Assembly: GCF_946477055.1 (NCBI RefSeq)
Contig: NZ_CAMKXG010000173.1
Span: 1-7,603, forward strand
Direction of reading: 5' to 3'
Length of the DNA: 7,603 nt
Source: Lonsdalea britannica
Lineage (GTDB): Bacteria > Pseudomonadota > Gammaproteobacteria > Enterobacterales > Enterobacteriaceae
Below are positions 1 through 6,473 of this stretch, piece by piece. The notes beneath the pieces are model-generated. The model did no database searches and was not told where the DNA came from. It saw only the letters and a list, made by a program, of their open reading frames with translations. A program made the position numbers and the translations under genes. Each line of letters opens with the position of its first letter. Position 1 is the stretch's first letter.

Positions 1-569
1 TCCCAGCCCCAGCGAGGTCCCCAGCCGGGGCGGCCGCGATAGCCCCACCAGGGATCATACATCCCGGCGGTCGGCGCCAGTTGCTGCACGACACGCCAGC
101 GTTTATAGCGGTCGGCCTGCATGACGACAAAGTGATACGGGCGGTTGCCTATCTTGCCCGATTCGGACCCGGTGATAGGCCCCACAACGGTGACCAGCTG
201 TTGGTTGTAATCCGTCGGTTCCAGGAAACCGTTAACATAGGCCACGAAACGGCCTTCCGACGGCGCGCCTAAGATCGGTCTGGCGCCTTCATCCAGCGGC
301 ATGCTGCTGATCTCCAGACGGGTGCGATTCGCCTCGTTGCTCACCGCCACCACTTTACCCCCCAGCCGAGCCTCTTGGCCGACGTAGACGGCGGGCGCGC
401 TCATCACCCGGACCAAGTCCATCTGCGGCGTCGCCGATGTCCCTCGTAAGGACTCGGGGACGGTCACGCACGCACTCAGCGCGCTCAGCGAAAGCAACAG
501 CAGGCCGTAGCGGCCCGATCTACAGACAACGCGTTTCACCCGACGACTCCACTGCCGTTCACTCGACAT
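1..569 (-). CDS. yeaY: Slp-family outer-membrane lipoprotein YeaY (C-terminus cut by window edge)
   Basis: 189 codons are visible; the stop lies beyond the window. The N-terminus is a lipoprotein signal: basic residues up to R20, a Leu-rich core (about 22-31) and the lipobox L-S-A-C with lipidated Cys34. Position +2 is Val, not Asp, which fits sorting to the outer membrane. The mature part carries the Slp-family segments DLVRVMSAP (51-59) and [12 protein letters not shown] (62-73), then VTVVGPITG and KIGNRPYHF, closely resembling E. coli YeaY as I remember it. The visible tail is rich in Gly, Trp and Arg, also as in YeaY. Its molecular role is unknown; the family is periplasm-facing and anchored in the outer membrane. 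ATG at 567-569 was chosen because GAGAGG lies 6 bases upstream; a GTG at codon 11 would give a shorter signal peptide but is less well supported. It lies 66 bp after tsaB and has its own likely sigma-E promoter. Confidence 0.93.
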   Translation of the reverse strand, partial: MSSERQWSRRVKRVVCRSGRYGLLLLSLSALSACVTVPESLRGTSATPQMDLVRVMSAPAVYVGQEARLGGKVVAVSNEANRTRLEISSMPLDEGARPILGAPSEGRFVAYVNGFLEPTDYNQQLVTVVGPITGSESGKIGNRPYHFVVMQADRYKRWRVVQQLAPTAGMYDPWWGYRGRPGWGPRWGW

Positions 570-598
570 AGCATGCCTCTCGTTTAATAGCCTGATTA

Positions 599-626
599 TT
601 AGACTATAAGCCATGCAATAAGTTGC
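599..626 (-). promoter_or_regulatory. Candidate sigma-E promoter of yeaY
   Basis: Read on the minus strand, GCAACTT (626-620) is followed by 16 bases and then TCTAA (603-599). This matches the sigma-E pattern GGAACTT / N15-16 / TCnnA with one mismatch in the -35 element. Transcription would begin near 590-593, giving a leader of about 20-25 bases that contains the ribosome site. From memory, E. coli yeaY is a reported member of the sigma-E regulon, which supports the call. No good sigma-70 pair was seen in the same gap. Confidence 0.65.
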
Positions 627-635
627 GGTTATCCG

Positions 636-1337
636 TTATTCGCGGCCCGGTAATTTTTTCCAGGCGACTTCATTACGCAGGTAGCGCGGCTGAGCCTGCT
701 CAACGCGCAATGTCGCGCCTGACTGATACTGTTGCAAAGCCAGCGGCAGCATATCTTCCGCCTGCGGCAACAGATAGTCGCCATCGTGCAACACCGCGTC
801 GGCGGGTTGGGTTAAATCGGGGTACGTCTGCCAGCCGGTGCCGGCCGTCGCCCATTCACCGTTGAGGGCTGCCGTTTGTGTCTGCACCTGCGAGGGCGCG
901 AGAACGGTTTCCGTCTCTTCACCGCGCCAGAATCCCTGTTCGTCGCGGCGATATTGCGCCCAGTAGACTTCGCTCATGCGGGCATCAATCGCCGTCAGTA
1001 CCTGGGTCGCGCCGGTCAGGCGGTATGCGCCCTGCGCCAGTGTGGCCAGCGTGGAAACGCCGATCATCGGCAAGTCGGCGCCGAGCGCCAGCCCTTGGGC
1101 AATACCGATACCGATACGCACGCCGGTAAAACTGCCGGGGCCAAGGCCGAACGCCAGCGCATCCATATCGCTCAGCGTCAGGCCCTGTTCGCTCAGGACT
1201 TGCTGAACCATCGGCAAAATACGCTGGGTATGTTCGCGGGGACAAACTTCAAATAATGCGTGGACTTCACCTTCATTCCACAACGCAACGGAACAGGCTT
1301 CCGTTGCGGTATCAAGCGCTAAAATTCGCGTAGACAT
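636..1337 (-). CDS. tsaB: TsaB, partner subunit of the tRNA t6A37 threonylcarbamoyl-transfer complex
   Basis: A 233-residue cytoplasmic protein of the ASKHA fold, close to E. coli TsaB (231 residues). With TsaD and TsaE it transfers the threonylcarbamoyl group from threonylcarbamoyl-AMP (made by TsaC) to A37 of tRNAs that read ANN codons. TsaB is the non-catalytic scaffold that dimerises with TsaD. Visible markers are [16 protein letters not shown] near the N-terminus (5-20), [13 protein letters not shown] (32-44), [21 protein letters not shown] (66-86) and the C-terminal [13 protein letters not shown]. The open frame continues 16 codons upstream of this ATG (1335-1337), but family alignment begins here and GAGG sits 5 bases before it. 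It lies 63 bp downstream of yoaA on the same strand, as in E. coli, and is probably partly co-transcribed with it. Confidence 0.97.
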   Translation of the reverse strand: MSTRILALDTATEACSVALWNEGEVHALFEVCPREHTQRILPMVQQVLSEQGLTLSDMDALAFGLGPGSFTGVRIGIGIAQGLALGADLPMIGVSTLATLAQGAYRLTGATQVLTAIDARMSEVYWAQYRRDEQGFWRGEETETVLAPSQVQTQTAALNGEWATAGTGWQTYPDLTQPADAVLHDGDYLLPQAEDMLPLALQQYQSGATLRVEQAQPRYLRNEVAWKKLPGRE

Positions 1338-1375
1338 GCCAACCTCAGGCGGGAAATAAACGTATAACGGCGCGC

Positions 1376-1384
1376 ATGATAGCA
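1376..1384 (-). promoter_or_regulatory. Possible extended -10 promoter for tsaB
   Basis: On the minus strand the yoaA-tsaB gap contains TGC-TATCAT (1384-1376), an extended -10 form. No acceptable -35 hexamer is seen 16-18 bases upstream, which an extended -10 can tolerate. Transcription would start near 1369 and give a leader of about 30 bases. An essential gene having its own promoter behind a repair helicase gene is plausible, but the match could be chance. Confidence 0.3.
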
Positions 1385-1400
1385 CAGAGTCGGAACGCCG

Positions 1401-3356
1401 TTACGCTTTGCGCGTCAGGAAATCCACCGCCTGCGGCAGGCTTCGCGTACGCGGCGCGGGCGGCAAACTATTGAGAAAGACTTCGCCGTAGGGACGCATG
1501 ACCAGACGATTGTCGCAAATCACCAGTACGCCGCGATCGTCGACGTCGCGAATCAACCGTCCCACCCCCTGCTTGAGGGTAATGACCGCGTCCGGCAGCT
1601 GCACCTCATTGAAGGGATCGCCGCCGCGCAGGCGGCAGTCTTCCATGCGTGCTTTGAGTAGCGGATCGTCCGGCGAGGTGAACGGCAGTTTATCGATGAT
1701 GACGCAGGACAGCGCATCGCCGCGCACGTCCACGCCCTCCCAGAAACTGCTGGTCGCCACCAGCAGCGCGTTGCCCGCCGCCAGAAACTGCGACAGCAGC
1801 TGGGTTTTACTGGTTTCGCCTTGCAGCAAGACCGGCAGCGTCAGGCTGGCGCGAAACTCCGCGGCCAGTTCACGCATCATCAAATGCGAGGTACACAGCA
1901 TAAAGCAGCGCCCCTGATTAGCCTGAATCAGCGGCGTCAACATCTGCGCCAGCTGTTTACCGCTACCCCGGCGCGCGGTTTCCGGCAGGAAACGCGGGAC
2001 GCACAGCAGCGCCTGACGGGCATAGTCGAACGGACTCGGCAGCAGCAGCGTTTCCGCCTCTTCCAGCCCCAGTCGGGCGGTAAAATGATCCATTTTCTCG
2101 TTCACGGACAACGTGGCGGAGGTGAAGATCCAGCTTGCGGCCTTCTCTTTCATCACTTCATGAAAGCGGTCAGATACCGACAGCGGCGTTAAAGCCAGCA
2201 CGAAGTGACGACTGGTGCATTCATACCAGTAGCTATAACCGGGCTGTTGCACGTCCAGCAGCAGCTTTAGCCGGTGACGATAAATCGTGGCGCGTTCAAA
2301 CGCGGCATCCAGCAGCGTGGAGCGCCCCAGAGAGAGTTTGGCGACGTCGTAACACAGCTCTAGCGCATCATCGAGCAGCAATAGCGCGCGCTGCAGTCCG
2401 ACATCCGTGACAACGTCACGAAGATTGCCTCGATAACCGGGGTCGCCGAGCGCCAGGCGAAAGTCCTGCGTGCTTTGCGACAGCCGATCGGCGCTTTTCT
2501 GTAGCTGCGCCGCGTCACGCACTTCGGTGCGATAGGCGATGATCATATCTCGCGCCAAATCGAACAGCTGTCGGCTGCTCAGCTGCTGACCGAAATATTG
2601 GCTGGCGATGTCGGGAATTTGATGGGCTTCATCGAAAATTACGACGTCGCCGTCGGGGATCAGCTCCGCAAAACCGCTCTCTTTTACCACCCGATCCGCC
2701 AGATACAGATGATGGTTAACCACCACGACATCGGCATCCATCGCCCGGCGACGCGCTTTGACTACGAAACACGCTTTATAGTGCGGGCAGTCATTACCGA
2801 GGCAGTTGTCATTGGTGCTGGTGACCAACGGCCAGATATGGCTGTCTTCCGGCACATCGCGGCAGGCGCTGGTGTCGCCGTCGTCAGTCAGCGAGGACCA
2901 GCTGCGCAACTTGACCAGCTCGCGCAGGTTATCTTTGGAAAGATCCCCCCCGGTCATTGACTGCTGTTCCAGCCTTTCAATGCACAGATAATTGGAGCGC
3001 CCTTTCAGCAGCGCCAGTTTGCCGGGATAGTTGAGCGCACGCGCCACGGTCGGCAGATCGCGGCTGTAGAGCTGATCCTGCAACGCTTTGGAACCGGTGG
3101 AGATAATCACCTTTTTTTCGGCGCGCAGCGCGGGCGCCAGATAAGCGTAGGTTTTTCCCGTTCCGGTTCCCGCTTCAACCACCAGCGGCTTCTGTCGGGC
3201 GATGGCGTCGGCAACGGCGGCCGCCATTTGCCGCTGAGGTTCTCGAGGCTTAAATCCCTTGATGGCCTTTGCCAATGCGCCCTCGGGGGCAAAATCATCG
3301 ATCTCGTTTGCTGCTGCAGCCACGCTTTCTCTCTTTGCTGGGGAATAGATCGGCAC
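1401..3356 (-). CDS. yoaA: YoaA, XPD/DinG-family iron-sulfur DNA helicase
   Basis: A superfamily 2 ATP-dependent DNA helicase of 651 residues (E. coli YoaA is about 636). Helicase motifs are visible in order: EAGTGTGKT (Walker A, 61-69), DEAH (242-245), TSATLS in the second half, SSFWEGVDVRGD, and QGVGRLIRD (596-604, arginine-finger motif VI). Four cysteines suited to a 4Fe-4S cluster are C125 (in GRSNYLC), C185, C190 and C196, with the 5- and 6-residue spacing seen in DinG. In E. coli, YoaA pairs with the polymerase III chi subunit (HolC) and helps repair stalled or chain-terminated replication ends. The start is uncertain: GTG at 3354-3356 has GGAG 6 bases upstream but lies in a predicted hairpin, while GTG at 3321-3323 (codon 12) has a weaker ribosome site and gives a length of 640, nearer the family. 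It heads the minus-strand cluster yoaA-tsaB-yeaY. Confidence 0.96.
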   Translation of the reverse strand: MPIYSPAKRESVAAAANEIDDFAPEGALAKAIKGFKPREPQRQMAAAVADAIARQKPLVVEAGTGTGKTYAYLAPALRAEKKVIISTGSKALQDQLYSRDLPTVARALNYPGKLALLKGRSNYLCIERLEQQSMTGGDLSKDNLRELVKLRSWSSLTDDGDTSACRDVPEDSHIWPLVTSTNDNCLGNDCPHYKACFVVKARRRAMDADVVVVNHHLYLADRVVKESGFAELIPDGDVVIFDEAHQIPDIASQYFGQQLSSRQLFDLARDMIIAYRTEVRDAAQLQKSADRLSQSTQDFRLALGDPGYRGNLRDVVTDVGLQRALLLLDDALELCYDVAKLSLGRSTLLDAAFERATIYRHRLKLLLDVQQPGYSYWYECTSRHFVLALTPLSVSDRFHEVMKEKAASWIFTSATLSVNEKMDHFTARLGLEEAETLLLPSPFDYARQALLCVPRFLPETARRGSGKQLAQMLTPLIQANQGRCFMLCTSHLMMRELAAEFRASLTLPVLLQGETSKTQLLSQFLAAGNALLVATSSFWEGVDVRGDALSCVIIDKLPFTSPDDPLLKARMEDCRLRGGDPFNEVQLPDAVITLKQGVGRLIRDVDDRGVLVICDNRLVMRPYGEVFLNSLPPAPRTRSLPQAVDFLTRKA

Positions 3357-3371
3357 CGGAGGCTCCGATGC
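3353..3371 (-). promoter_or_regulatory. Palindrome over the yoaA ribosome site and first GTG start
   Basis: The minus strand reads GCATCGG-AGCCT-CCGGTGC. The two arms pair over 7 positions, one of them a U-G wobble in RNA. The loop and arm hold the GGAG ribosome site, and the second arm includes the GTG at 3356-3354. As RNA it would hide the start; as DNA it is a near-symmetrical site at about +5 to +23 of the predicted transcript, a usual place for a repressor operator. Alternatively it is simply leader, and translation begins at GTG 3323. Confidence 0.4.
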
Positions 3372-3381
3372 GAGTGGGGGG

Positions 3382-3390
3382 ATTATGCCA
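3382..3390 (-). promoter_or_regulatory. Probable extended -10 promoter of yoaA
   Basis: The minus strand contains TGG-CATAAT (3390-3382): five of six bases of the -10 consensus, preceded by TG at the extended position. The -35 region 17 bases upstream is poor (TGGAGG). Transcription would start near 3375, about 19 bases before the first GTG. No CTGT-N8-ACAG LexA box was found nearby. Confidence 0.45.
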
Positions 3391-3409
3391 AGCTCGTCCC
3401 CCTGCCTCC

Positions 3410-3520
3410 ACCTTAATATGTTGGTACGCCGTCGTTGGAAGCACGCGCCGCAGACGCTATTCCTGTGTTTTCCTCGGACATGATGAATACGTGGAAGGCA
3501 TAGTTAGCGCTAGGGCGGGA
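3410..3520 (+). pseudogene. Possible decayed relic of yoaB (RidA/YjgF family)
   Basis: This gap occupies the place and strand where E. coli carries yoaB, divergent from yoaA. Translating across frames gives scattered matches, in order, to my memory of YoaB: T-L-x4-A-V from 3410, L-E from about 3436, D-A-x-I, then F-L and D-M near 3463-3482, M-N-x-W-x-A from about 3484, then a stop where YoaB has Trp. Several frame changes and short deletions must be assumed, and no reading frame is intact. The same stretch must also hold the promoter of the downstream gene. The match is by eye against remembered sequence and could be coincidental. Confidence 0.25.
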
Positions 3521-3549
3521 GGTTTTCTCCTCTGAAACGAAAAGGTAAA

Positions 3550-4419
3550 ATGGCGACGTTCGATAACGATAAATCAGGGATTTTGATTTTGAGCCATGTT
3601 TATACCTTTACGATTCCCAGCACACCCTTCACACCCAACGCAGGCTCCAACGGATATTATTTGCGCCTCACTCACCAAGGCCATACGTTTTATACTCACA
3701 AAGCTAACTACAGCAACCCCGAACAATTTGAACGCCTATCCCCTCAGGGAAACTGGTACATCTGCGCCCATCGATTATGGGATGGAAGTTACTGGATACA
3801 TTGGATTGCCGATGACAACGGTTTGATACTCGAACCTGAAAGCGCGTCTCAAAAAGTGGGGCCGATGCTGATTCAAAGCAGTGTGTCATTAGCGATAACG
3901 TTGCTGGCCGTCATCGCGTTGTACGTTTTTTTTCATTCTTCCCCCGCCCTTGCCACGATCGCAGCGTTGGTCGGTATATTCGCGGGGATAGGCGCGTCAG
4001 TCAGTCTGAGCAACCTGTTCGCTTTTTATCATCCGGTAAGCAGATTGTCGTTGAAATATCTCGCTCAAGCGAAGACCGGGGACAGACGTTTTTTTACGTC
4101 GCCCCCTACTAACACTTCCCATTTTATCGTCAAACAACTCGATGAACAGTGGCGTCGTCAGGCAAAAGGCAGCGATCTCCTGCTGGAAGGCAATGTGAAT
4201 CACGTACAAGACATGTCATGGAGTGCAAGGAAAGGAGAGGATGAAGTCCGCTACAGAGCGTTCTTTTTTATCTGTGAATATCGCTCGCTGATCATGTGCT
4301 GGCATCAAAACGATTCGTCCGTATACCAACCGGTGCGTTTAACTTCCGCACCGCCGTTTATGGCCATCAACGACCGTATCAGCTGCATCTATGAACAAAA
4401 GAGAAGAAGTCCATGCTGA
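3550..4419 (+). CDS. Unrecognised protein with two membrane segments
   Basis: A 289-residue protein I do not recognise. Residues 1-100 form a soluble, aromatic-rich domain (Tyr and Trp clusters near 35-85, for example GNWYICAHRLWDGSYWIHW). Two hydrophobic segments follow at about 107-128 and 133-158, joined by a very short turn around HSSPA, so they should make a membrane hairpin with both ends on the same side. Residues 160-289 form a second soluble domain with GDLLLEG-like and EVRYRAFFFICEYRSL segments rich in beta-type residues. There is no signal peptide. The ATG is preceded by AAAAGG 4 bases upstream. Lines counted by hand run about 42-53% GC, below the flanking core genes, and it sits where yoaB-yoaC would be, which suggests acquisition. 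It overlaps the next ORF by 7 bases. It is real coding sequence in my view because of its length, ribosome site and coherent topology; function is unknown. Confidence 0.75.
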   Translation: MATFDNDKSGILILSHVYTFTIPSTPFTPNAGSNGYYLRLTHQGHTFYTHKANYSNPEQFERLSPQGNWYICAHRLWDGSYWIHWIADDNGLILEPESASQKVGPMLIQSSVSLAITLLAVIALYVFFHSSPALATIAALVGIFAGIGASVSLSNLFAFYHPVSRLSLKYLAQAKTGDRRFFTSPPTNTSHFIVKQLDEQWRRQAKGSDLLLEGNVNHVQDMSWSARKGEDEVRYRAFFFICEYRSLIMCWHQNDSSVYQPVRLTSAPPFMAINDRISCIYEQKRRSPC

Positions 4420-4562
4420 CACAGCGATTACCCAGCCAAACGCATAAAGTCATCAGCTTGATTAACCTGACGGAAGGCAGTGTCTATCGCCTTCGCGGCG
4501 AGGGCGTTCTCGGTATCAGGCCGAACATCATTGAGCGCTGTCCGCTTTATCTCCAGGGGTAG
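4413..4562 (+). CDS. Small ORF, 49 residues, overlapping the membrane-protein gene
   Basis: Begins at the ATG inside ATGCTGA, where the stop of the 289-residue gene is embedded, so it could be translated by coupling. The protein starts MLTQRLPSQTHKVISLIN and ends CPLYLQG before TAG. It has no signal peptide or membrane segment; residues 21-39 (EGSVYRLRGEGVLGIRPNI) look like the beginning of a beta-rich domain. The ribosome site upstream is weak (GAAG), consistent with coupling. It may be a true small partner protein, or the surviving 5' end of a longer gene whose remainder is lost. I recognise no family. Confidence 0.45.
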   Translation: MLTQRLPSQTHKVISLINLTEGSVYRLRGEGVLGIRPNIIERCPLYLQG

Positions 4563-4610
4563 CCGCGTCACTTACCCTCATCATAGAATAAAGGACTGAC
4601 AGGCCCTAAG

Positions 4611-4647
4611 TGTCTCCTCGTCGACGCGTCGAACCGATGGGGAGACA
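4611..4647. repeat. Nested inverted repeat between the accessory ORFs and yoaH
   Basis: TGTCTCC (4611-4617) and GGAGACA (4641-4647) are exact inverted copies 23 bases apart, and the spacer contains the perfect 12-base palindrome TCGACGCGTCGA (4621-4632). It lies in the 175-bp gap between the convergent ends of the 49-residue ORF and yoaH. There is no run of T on either side, so it is not a standard intrinsic terminator, though a structured transcript end is possible. The rest of 4563-4737 shows nothing I can identify. Confidence 0.5.
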
Positions 4648-4737
4648 ACGCGCCGGACGCCTGAGGCCACCGCCTGACAACACATCACATCGTTGCCAGA
4701 CGATGATCCGCCGCGTCCGGACCGCGTCGAGCATCAG

Positions 4738-4935
4738 TTACTCTTGCTGCCCGGCATCCTCTTCGTCATCTTCGAAGCGCGCGACAACACGCTCTCCCTG
4801 ATGTCCCTGACGCAGCGCCTCCGCCACACGGGCGATAGCTTCGCCGCTGCTCATTCCTTCCGAAATCAAGCGGTGGATTTCTTCGACGGCTTGCTGCTGC
4901 TGTTCATGCGTGAGCGACGGAATACCTGCAAACAT
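4738..4935 (-). CDS. yoaH: YoaH, small acidic UPF0181 protein
   Basis: A 65-residue soluble protein that begins [20 protein letters not shown] and continues [19 protein letters not shown], with [14 protein letters not shown] near the end. It matches the small E. coli YoaH (59 residues) throughout; the extra residues are an acidic and Gln-rich tail (DAGQQE). The fold should be mostly helical, and the function of the family is not known. The open frame extends 19 codons further upstream, but ATG 4933-4935 is the family start and has AGGAG 6 bases before it. It diverges from pabB across 150 bp, the arrangement found in E. coli. Confidence 0.95.
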   Translation of the reverse strand: MFAGIPSLTHEQQQQAVEEIHRLISEGMSSGEAIARVAEALRQGHQGERVVARFEDDEEDAGQQE

Positions 4936-5035
4936 TTTTCTCTCCTGAATCTGGCGGGATCGTCCCGGCATCATCGACGTCGCACGTCTCACGAGTGTGG
5001 TACGCTTGCATTTTGTGATGCCTTCGTGTCCACGC

Positions 5036-5054
5036 GACCGGTATACTTCCGGTC
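5036..5054 (+). promoter_or_regulatory. Inverted repeat enclosing a candidate pabB -10 box
   Basis: GACCGG (5036-5041) and CCGGTC (5049-5054) are exact inverted copies around TATACTT, so a good -10 hexamer TATACT (5042-5047) lies in the centre. No convincing -35 is found 16-18 bases upstream. Transcription would start near 5054, about 32 bases before pabB. The symmetry around the -10 looks like an operator, but could equally form a leader hairpin for a promoter further upstream. Confidence 0.35.
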
Positions 5055-5085
5055 ACTACCCGTATGAGATCGCCCGAAAATCTAT

Positions 5086-6450
5086 ATGCCAATGTCGTTA
5101 GTCTACCATGCTCTGCCTTACCAACCGGACGCTTTGTTGACCCAATTCGCCCCGCTCTCCGAGCAGCCCTGGGCGATGCTGCTGCACTCCGGCACCGCTG
5201 AACATACGCACAACCGGTTTGATATCCTTGTCGCCGATCCGCGCGTCACGTTACAGACCCACGGCGACACCACGGAGATAGCCGAAGACGGCAACGTTCA
5301 GACTTCATCAGCCGACCCATTCGCGCTGCTGCAAGACCAGTTAGAGCGATTAGGTCTGAACGCAACCCCGACGCCGGAGCTGCCTTTTCAGGGCGGCGCG
5401 TTGGGACTGTTCGGCTACGATCTGGGGCGTCGAGTGGAACGCCTGCCGACGCGGGCCGCGCAGGATATCGATATTCCGGATATGGCCGTCGGTGTGTATG
5501 ACTGGGCGCTGATCGCCGACCATCATCAGCGCCGACTCACGCTGATCACTCAAGGCGATCCGGCGCCTCGCCTCGCCTGGCTCAAAGCGCAACAGGATAC
5601 GCCTAACGACGCCTTTACGCTGACTTCCGCATGGCAGGCCAGCATGTCGCGTGAAGAGTACGGCGCAAAGTTTCGTCAGGTTCAGGATTATCTGCACGCC
5701 GGAGACTGCTATCAGGTCAATCTGGCGCAACGCTTTCAGGCCCGTTATGAAGGCAGCGAGTGGCAGGCGTTCCTGCGTCTTTCAGCCAGTAATCGCGCGC
5801 CCTTCTCGGCCTTTATCCGACTCCCGCATAACGCGGTCATCAGCGTGTCGCCGGAGCGTTTTTTATGGTTGAACGACCATCATATTCAGACTCGCCCCAT
5901 CAAAGGCACGCTGCCCCGACTGCCTGACGCCGCAGACGACGTCAGACAAGCGGAACGTCTGGCGGCATCCACCAAAGATCGCGCGGAAAATCTCATGATC
6001 GTCGATCTGCTGCGCAACGATATCGGCCGCGTGGCCGCCCCCGGCAGCGTCCGTGTGCCGGAGCTGTTTGTGGTAGAAGCCTTTCCGGCGGTGCATCATC
6101 TGGTCAGCACCATTGAAGCGGAACTGCCCGCAGAGCTGCATGCGACCGACCTGCTGCGGGCCTGTTTCCCCGGCGGCTCTATCACCGGCGCGCCGAAAGT
6201 CCGGGCGATGGAGATCATCGAAGAGCTGGAGCCGCAGCGCAGGACCGCTTATTGCGGCAGCATCGGTTACCTGAGCATCTGCGGCACGATGGATACCAAT
6301 ATCACCATCCGCACGCTCGTCACCGACCGAGGTTCGATATACTGTTGGGCCGGCGGCGGGATTGTCGCCGACAGTCAGGAGCAGGCGGAATATCAAGAAA
6401 CGTTCGATAAAGTCGGACGTATTCTGCCTTTACTGTTGTCTCATGATTAA
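5086..6450 (+). CDS. pabB: Aminodeoxychorismate synthase component I, PabB
   Basis: A 454-residue cytoplasmic enzyme (E. coli PabB has 453) that, with glutamine amidotransferase PabA, turns chorismate and ammonia into 4-amino-4-deoxychorismate; PabC then yields p-aminobenzoate for folate. The N-terminal domain includes PWAMLLHSG (28-36), part of the PabB Trp-binding pocket, and FQGGALGLFGYDLGRR (101-116). The catalytic domain has SPERF (255-259), PIKGT with Lys273 (equivalent to E. coli Lys274, which separates PabB from anthranilate synthase), DRAENLMIVDLLRNDIGR (298-315), PGGSITGAPK (362-371) and GGGIVADS (423-430). Nothing essential is missing. Start choice is open: ATG 5086 and ATG 5092 are both possible and neither has a clear ribosome site, suggesting weak translation. 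nudL follows after 23 bp and is probably co-transcribed. Confidence 0.97.
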   Translation: MPMSLVYHALPYQPDALLTQFAPLSEQPWAMLLHSGTAEHTHNRFDILVADPRVTLQTHGDTTEIAEDGNVQTSSADPFALLQDQLERLGLNATPTPELPFQGGALGLFGYDLGRRVERLPTRAAQDIDIPDMAVGVYDWALIADHHQRRLTLITQGDPAPRLAWLKAQQDTPNDAFTLTSAWQASMSREEYGAKFRQVQDYLHAGDCYQVNLAQRFQARYEGSEWQAFLRLSASNRAPFSAFIRLPHNAVISVSPERFLWLNDHHIQTRPIKGTLPRLPDAADDVRQAERLAASTKDRAENLMIVDLLRNDIGRVAAPGSVRVPELFVVEAFPAVHHLVSTIEAELPAELHATDLLRACFPGGSITGAPKVRAMEIIEELEPQRRTAYCGSIGYLSICGTMDTNITIRTLVTDRGSIYCWAGGGIVADSQEQAEYQETFDKVGRILPLLLSHD

Positions 6451-6462
6451 TGGCGATCTGGC

Positions 6463-6468
6463 GAGGAG
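6463..6468 (+). promoter_or_regulatory. Ribosome site that sets the nudL start
   Basis: GAGGAG lies 5 bases before ATG 6474. The upstream in-frame ATG at 6450 overlaps the pabB stop and has no ribosome site, so 6474 is preferred. Confidence 0.75.
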
Positions 6469-6473
6469 CTGAC

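Noticed and set aside
876..1256. Plus-strand open frame of 126 codons opposite tsaB
   Set aside because: Fully covered by the well-identified tsaB; composition typical of an antisense frame.
1498..2192. Plus-strand open frames opposite yoaA
   Set aside because: Opposite conserved helicase motifs of yoaA; Ser-, Arg- and Gln-rich shadow translations.
3510..3535. GGAG-GTTTT-CTCC as an intrinsic terminator or attenuator
   Set aside because: The stem is only 4 bp, no T run follows, and it lies just before a gene.
3357..4737. Insertion sequence or integrative element carrying the accessory ORFs
   Set aside because: No transposase, integrase or tRNA is present, and I found no flanking direct repeats or terminal inverted repeats by eye.
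5350..5730. Minus-strand open frame of 126 codons inside pabB
   Set aside because: Antisense shadow of pabB, no ribosome site, no family features.
5863..6396. Minus-strand open frame of 177 codons inside pabB
   Set aside because: It lies wholly opposite pabB catalytic motifs and its product (Arg-, Ala- and Asp-rich, no motif) resembles nothing; an antisense shadow of GC-rich coding DNA.
6450..6473. nudL starting at the ATG that overlaps the pabB stop
   Set aside because: No ribosome site before 6450, whereas ATG 6474 has GAGGAG at ideal spacing.
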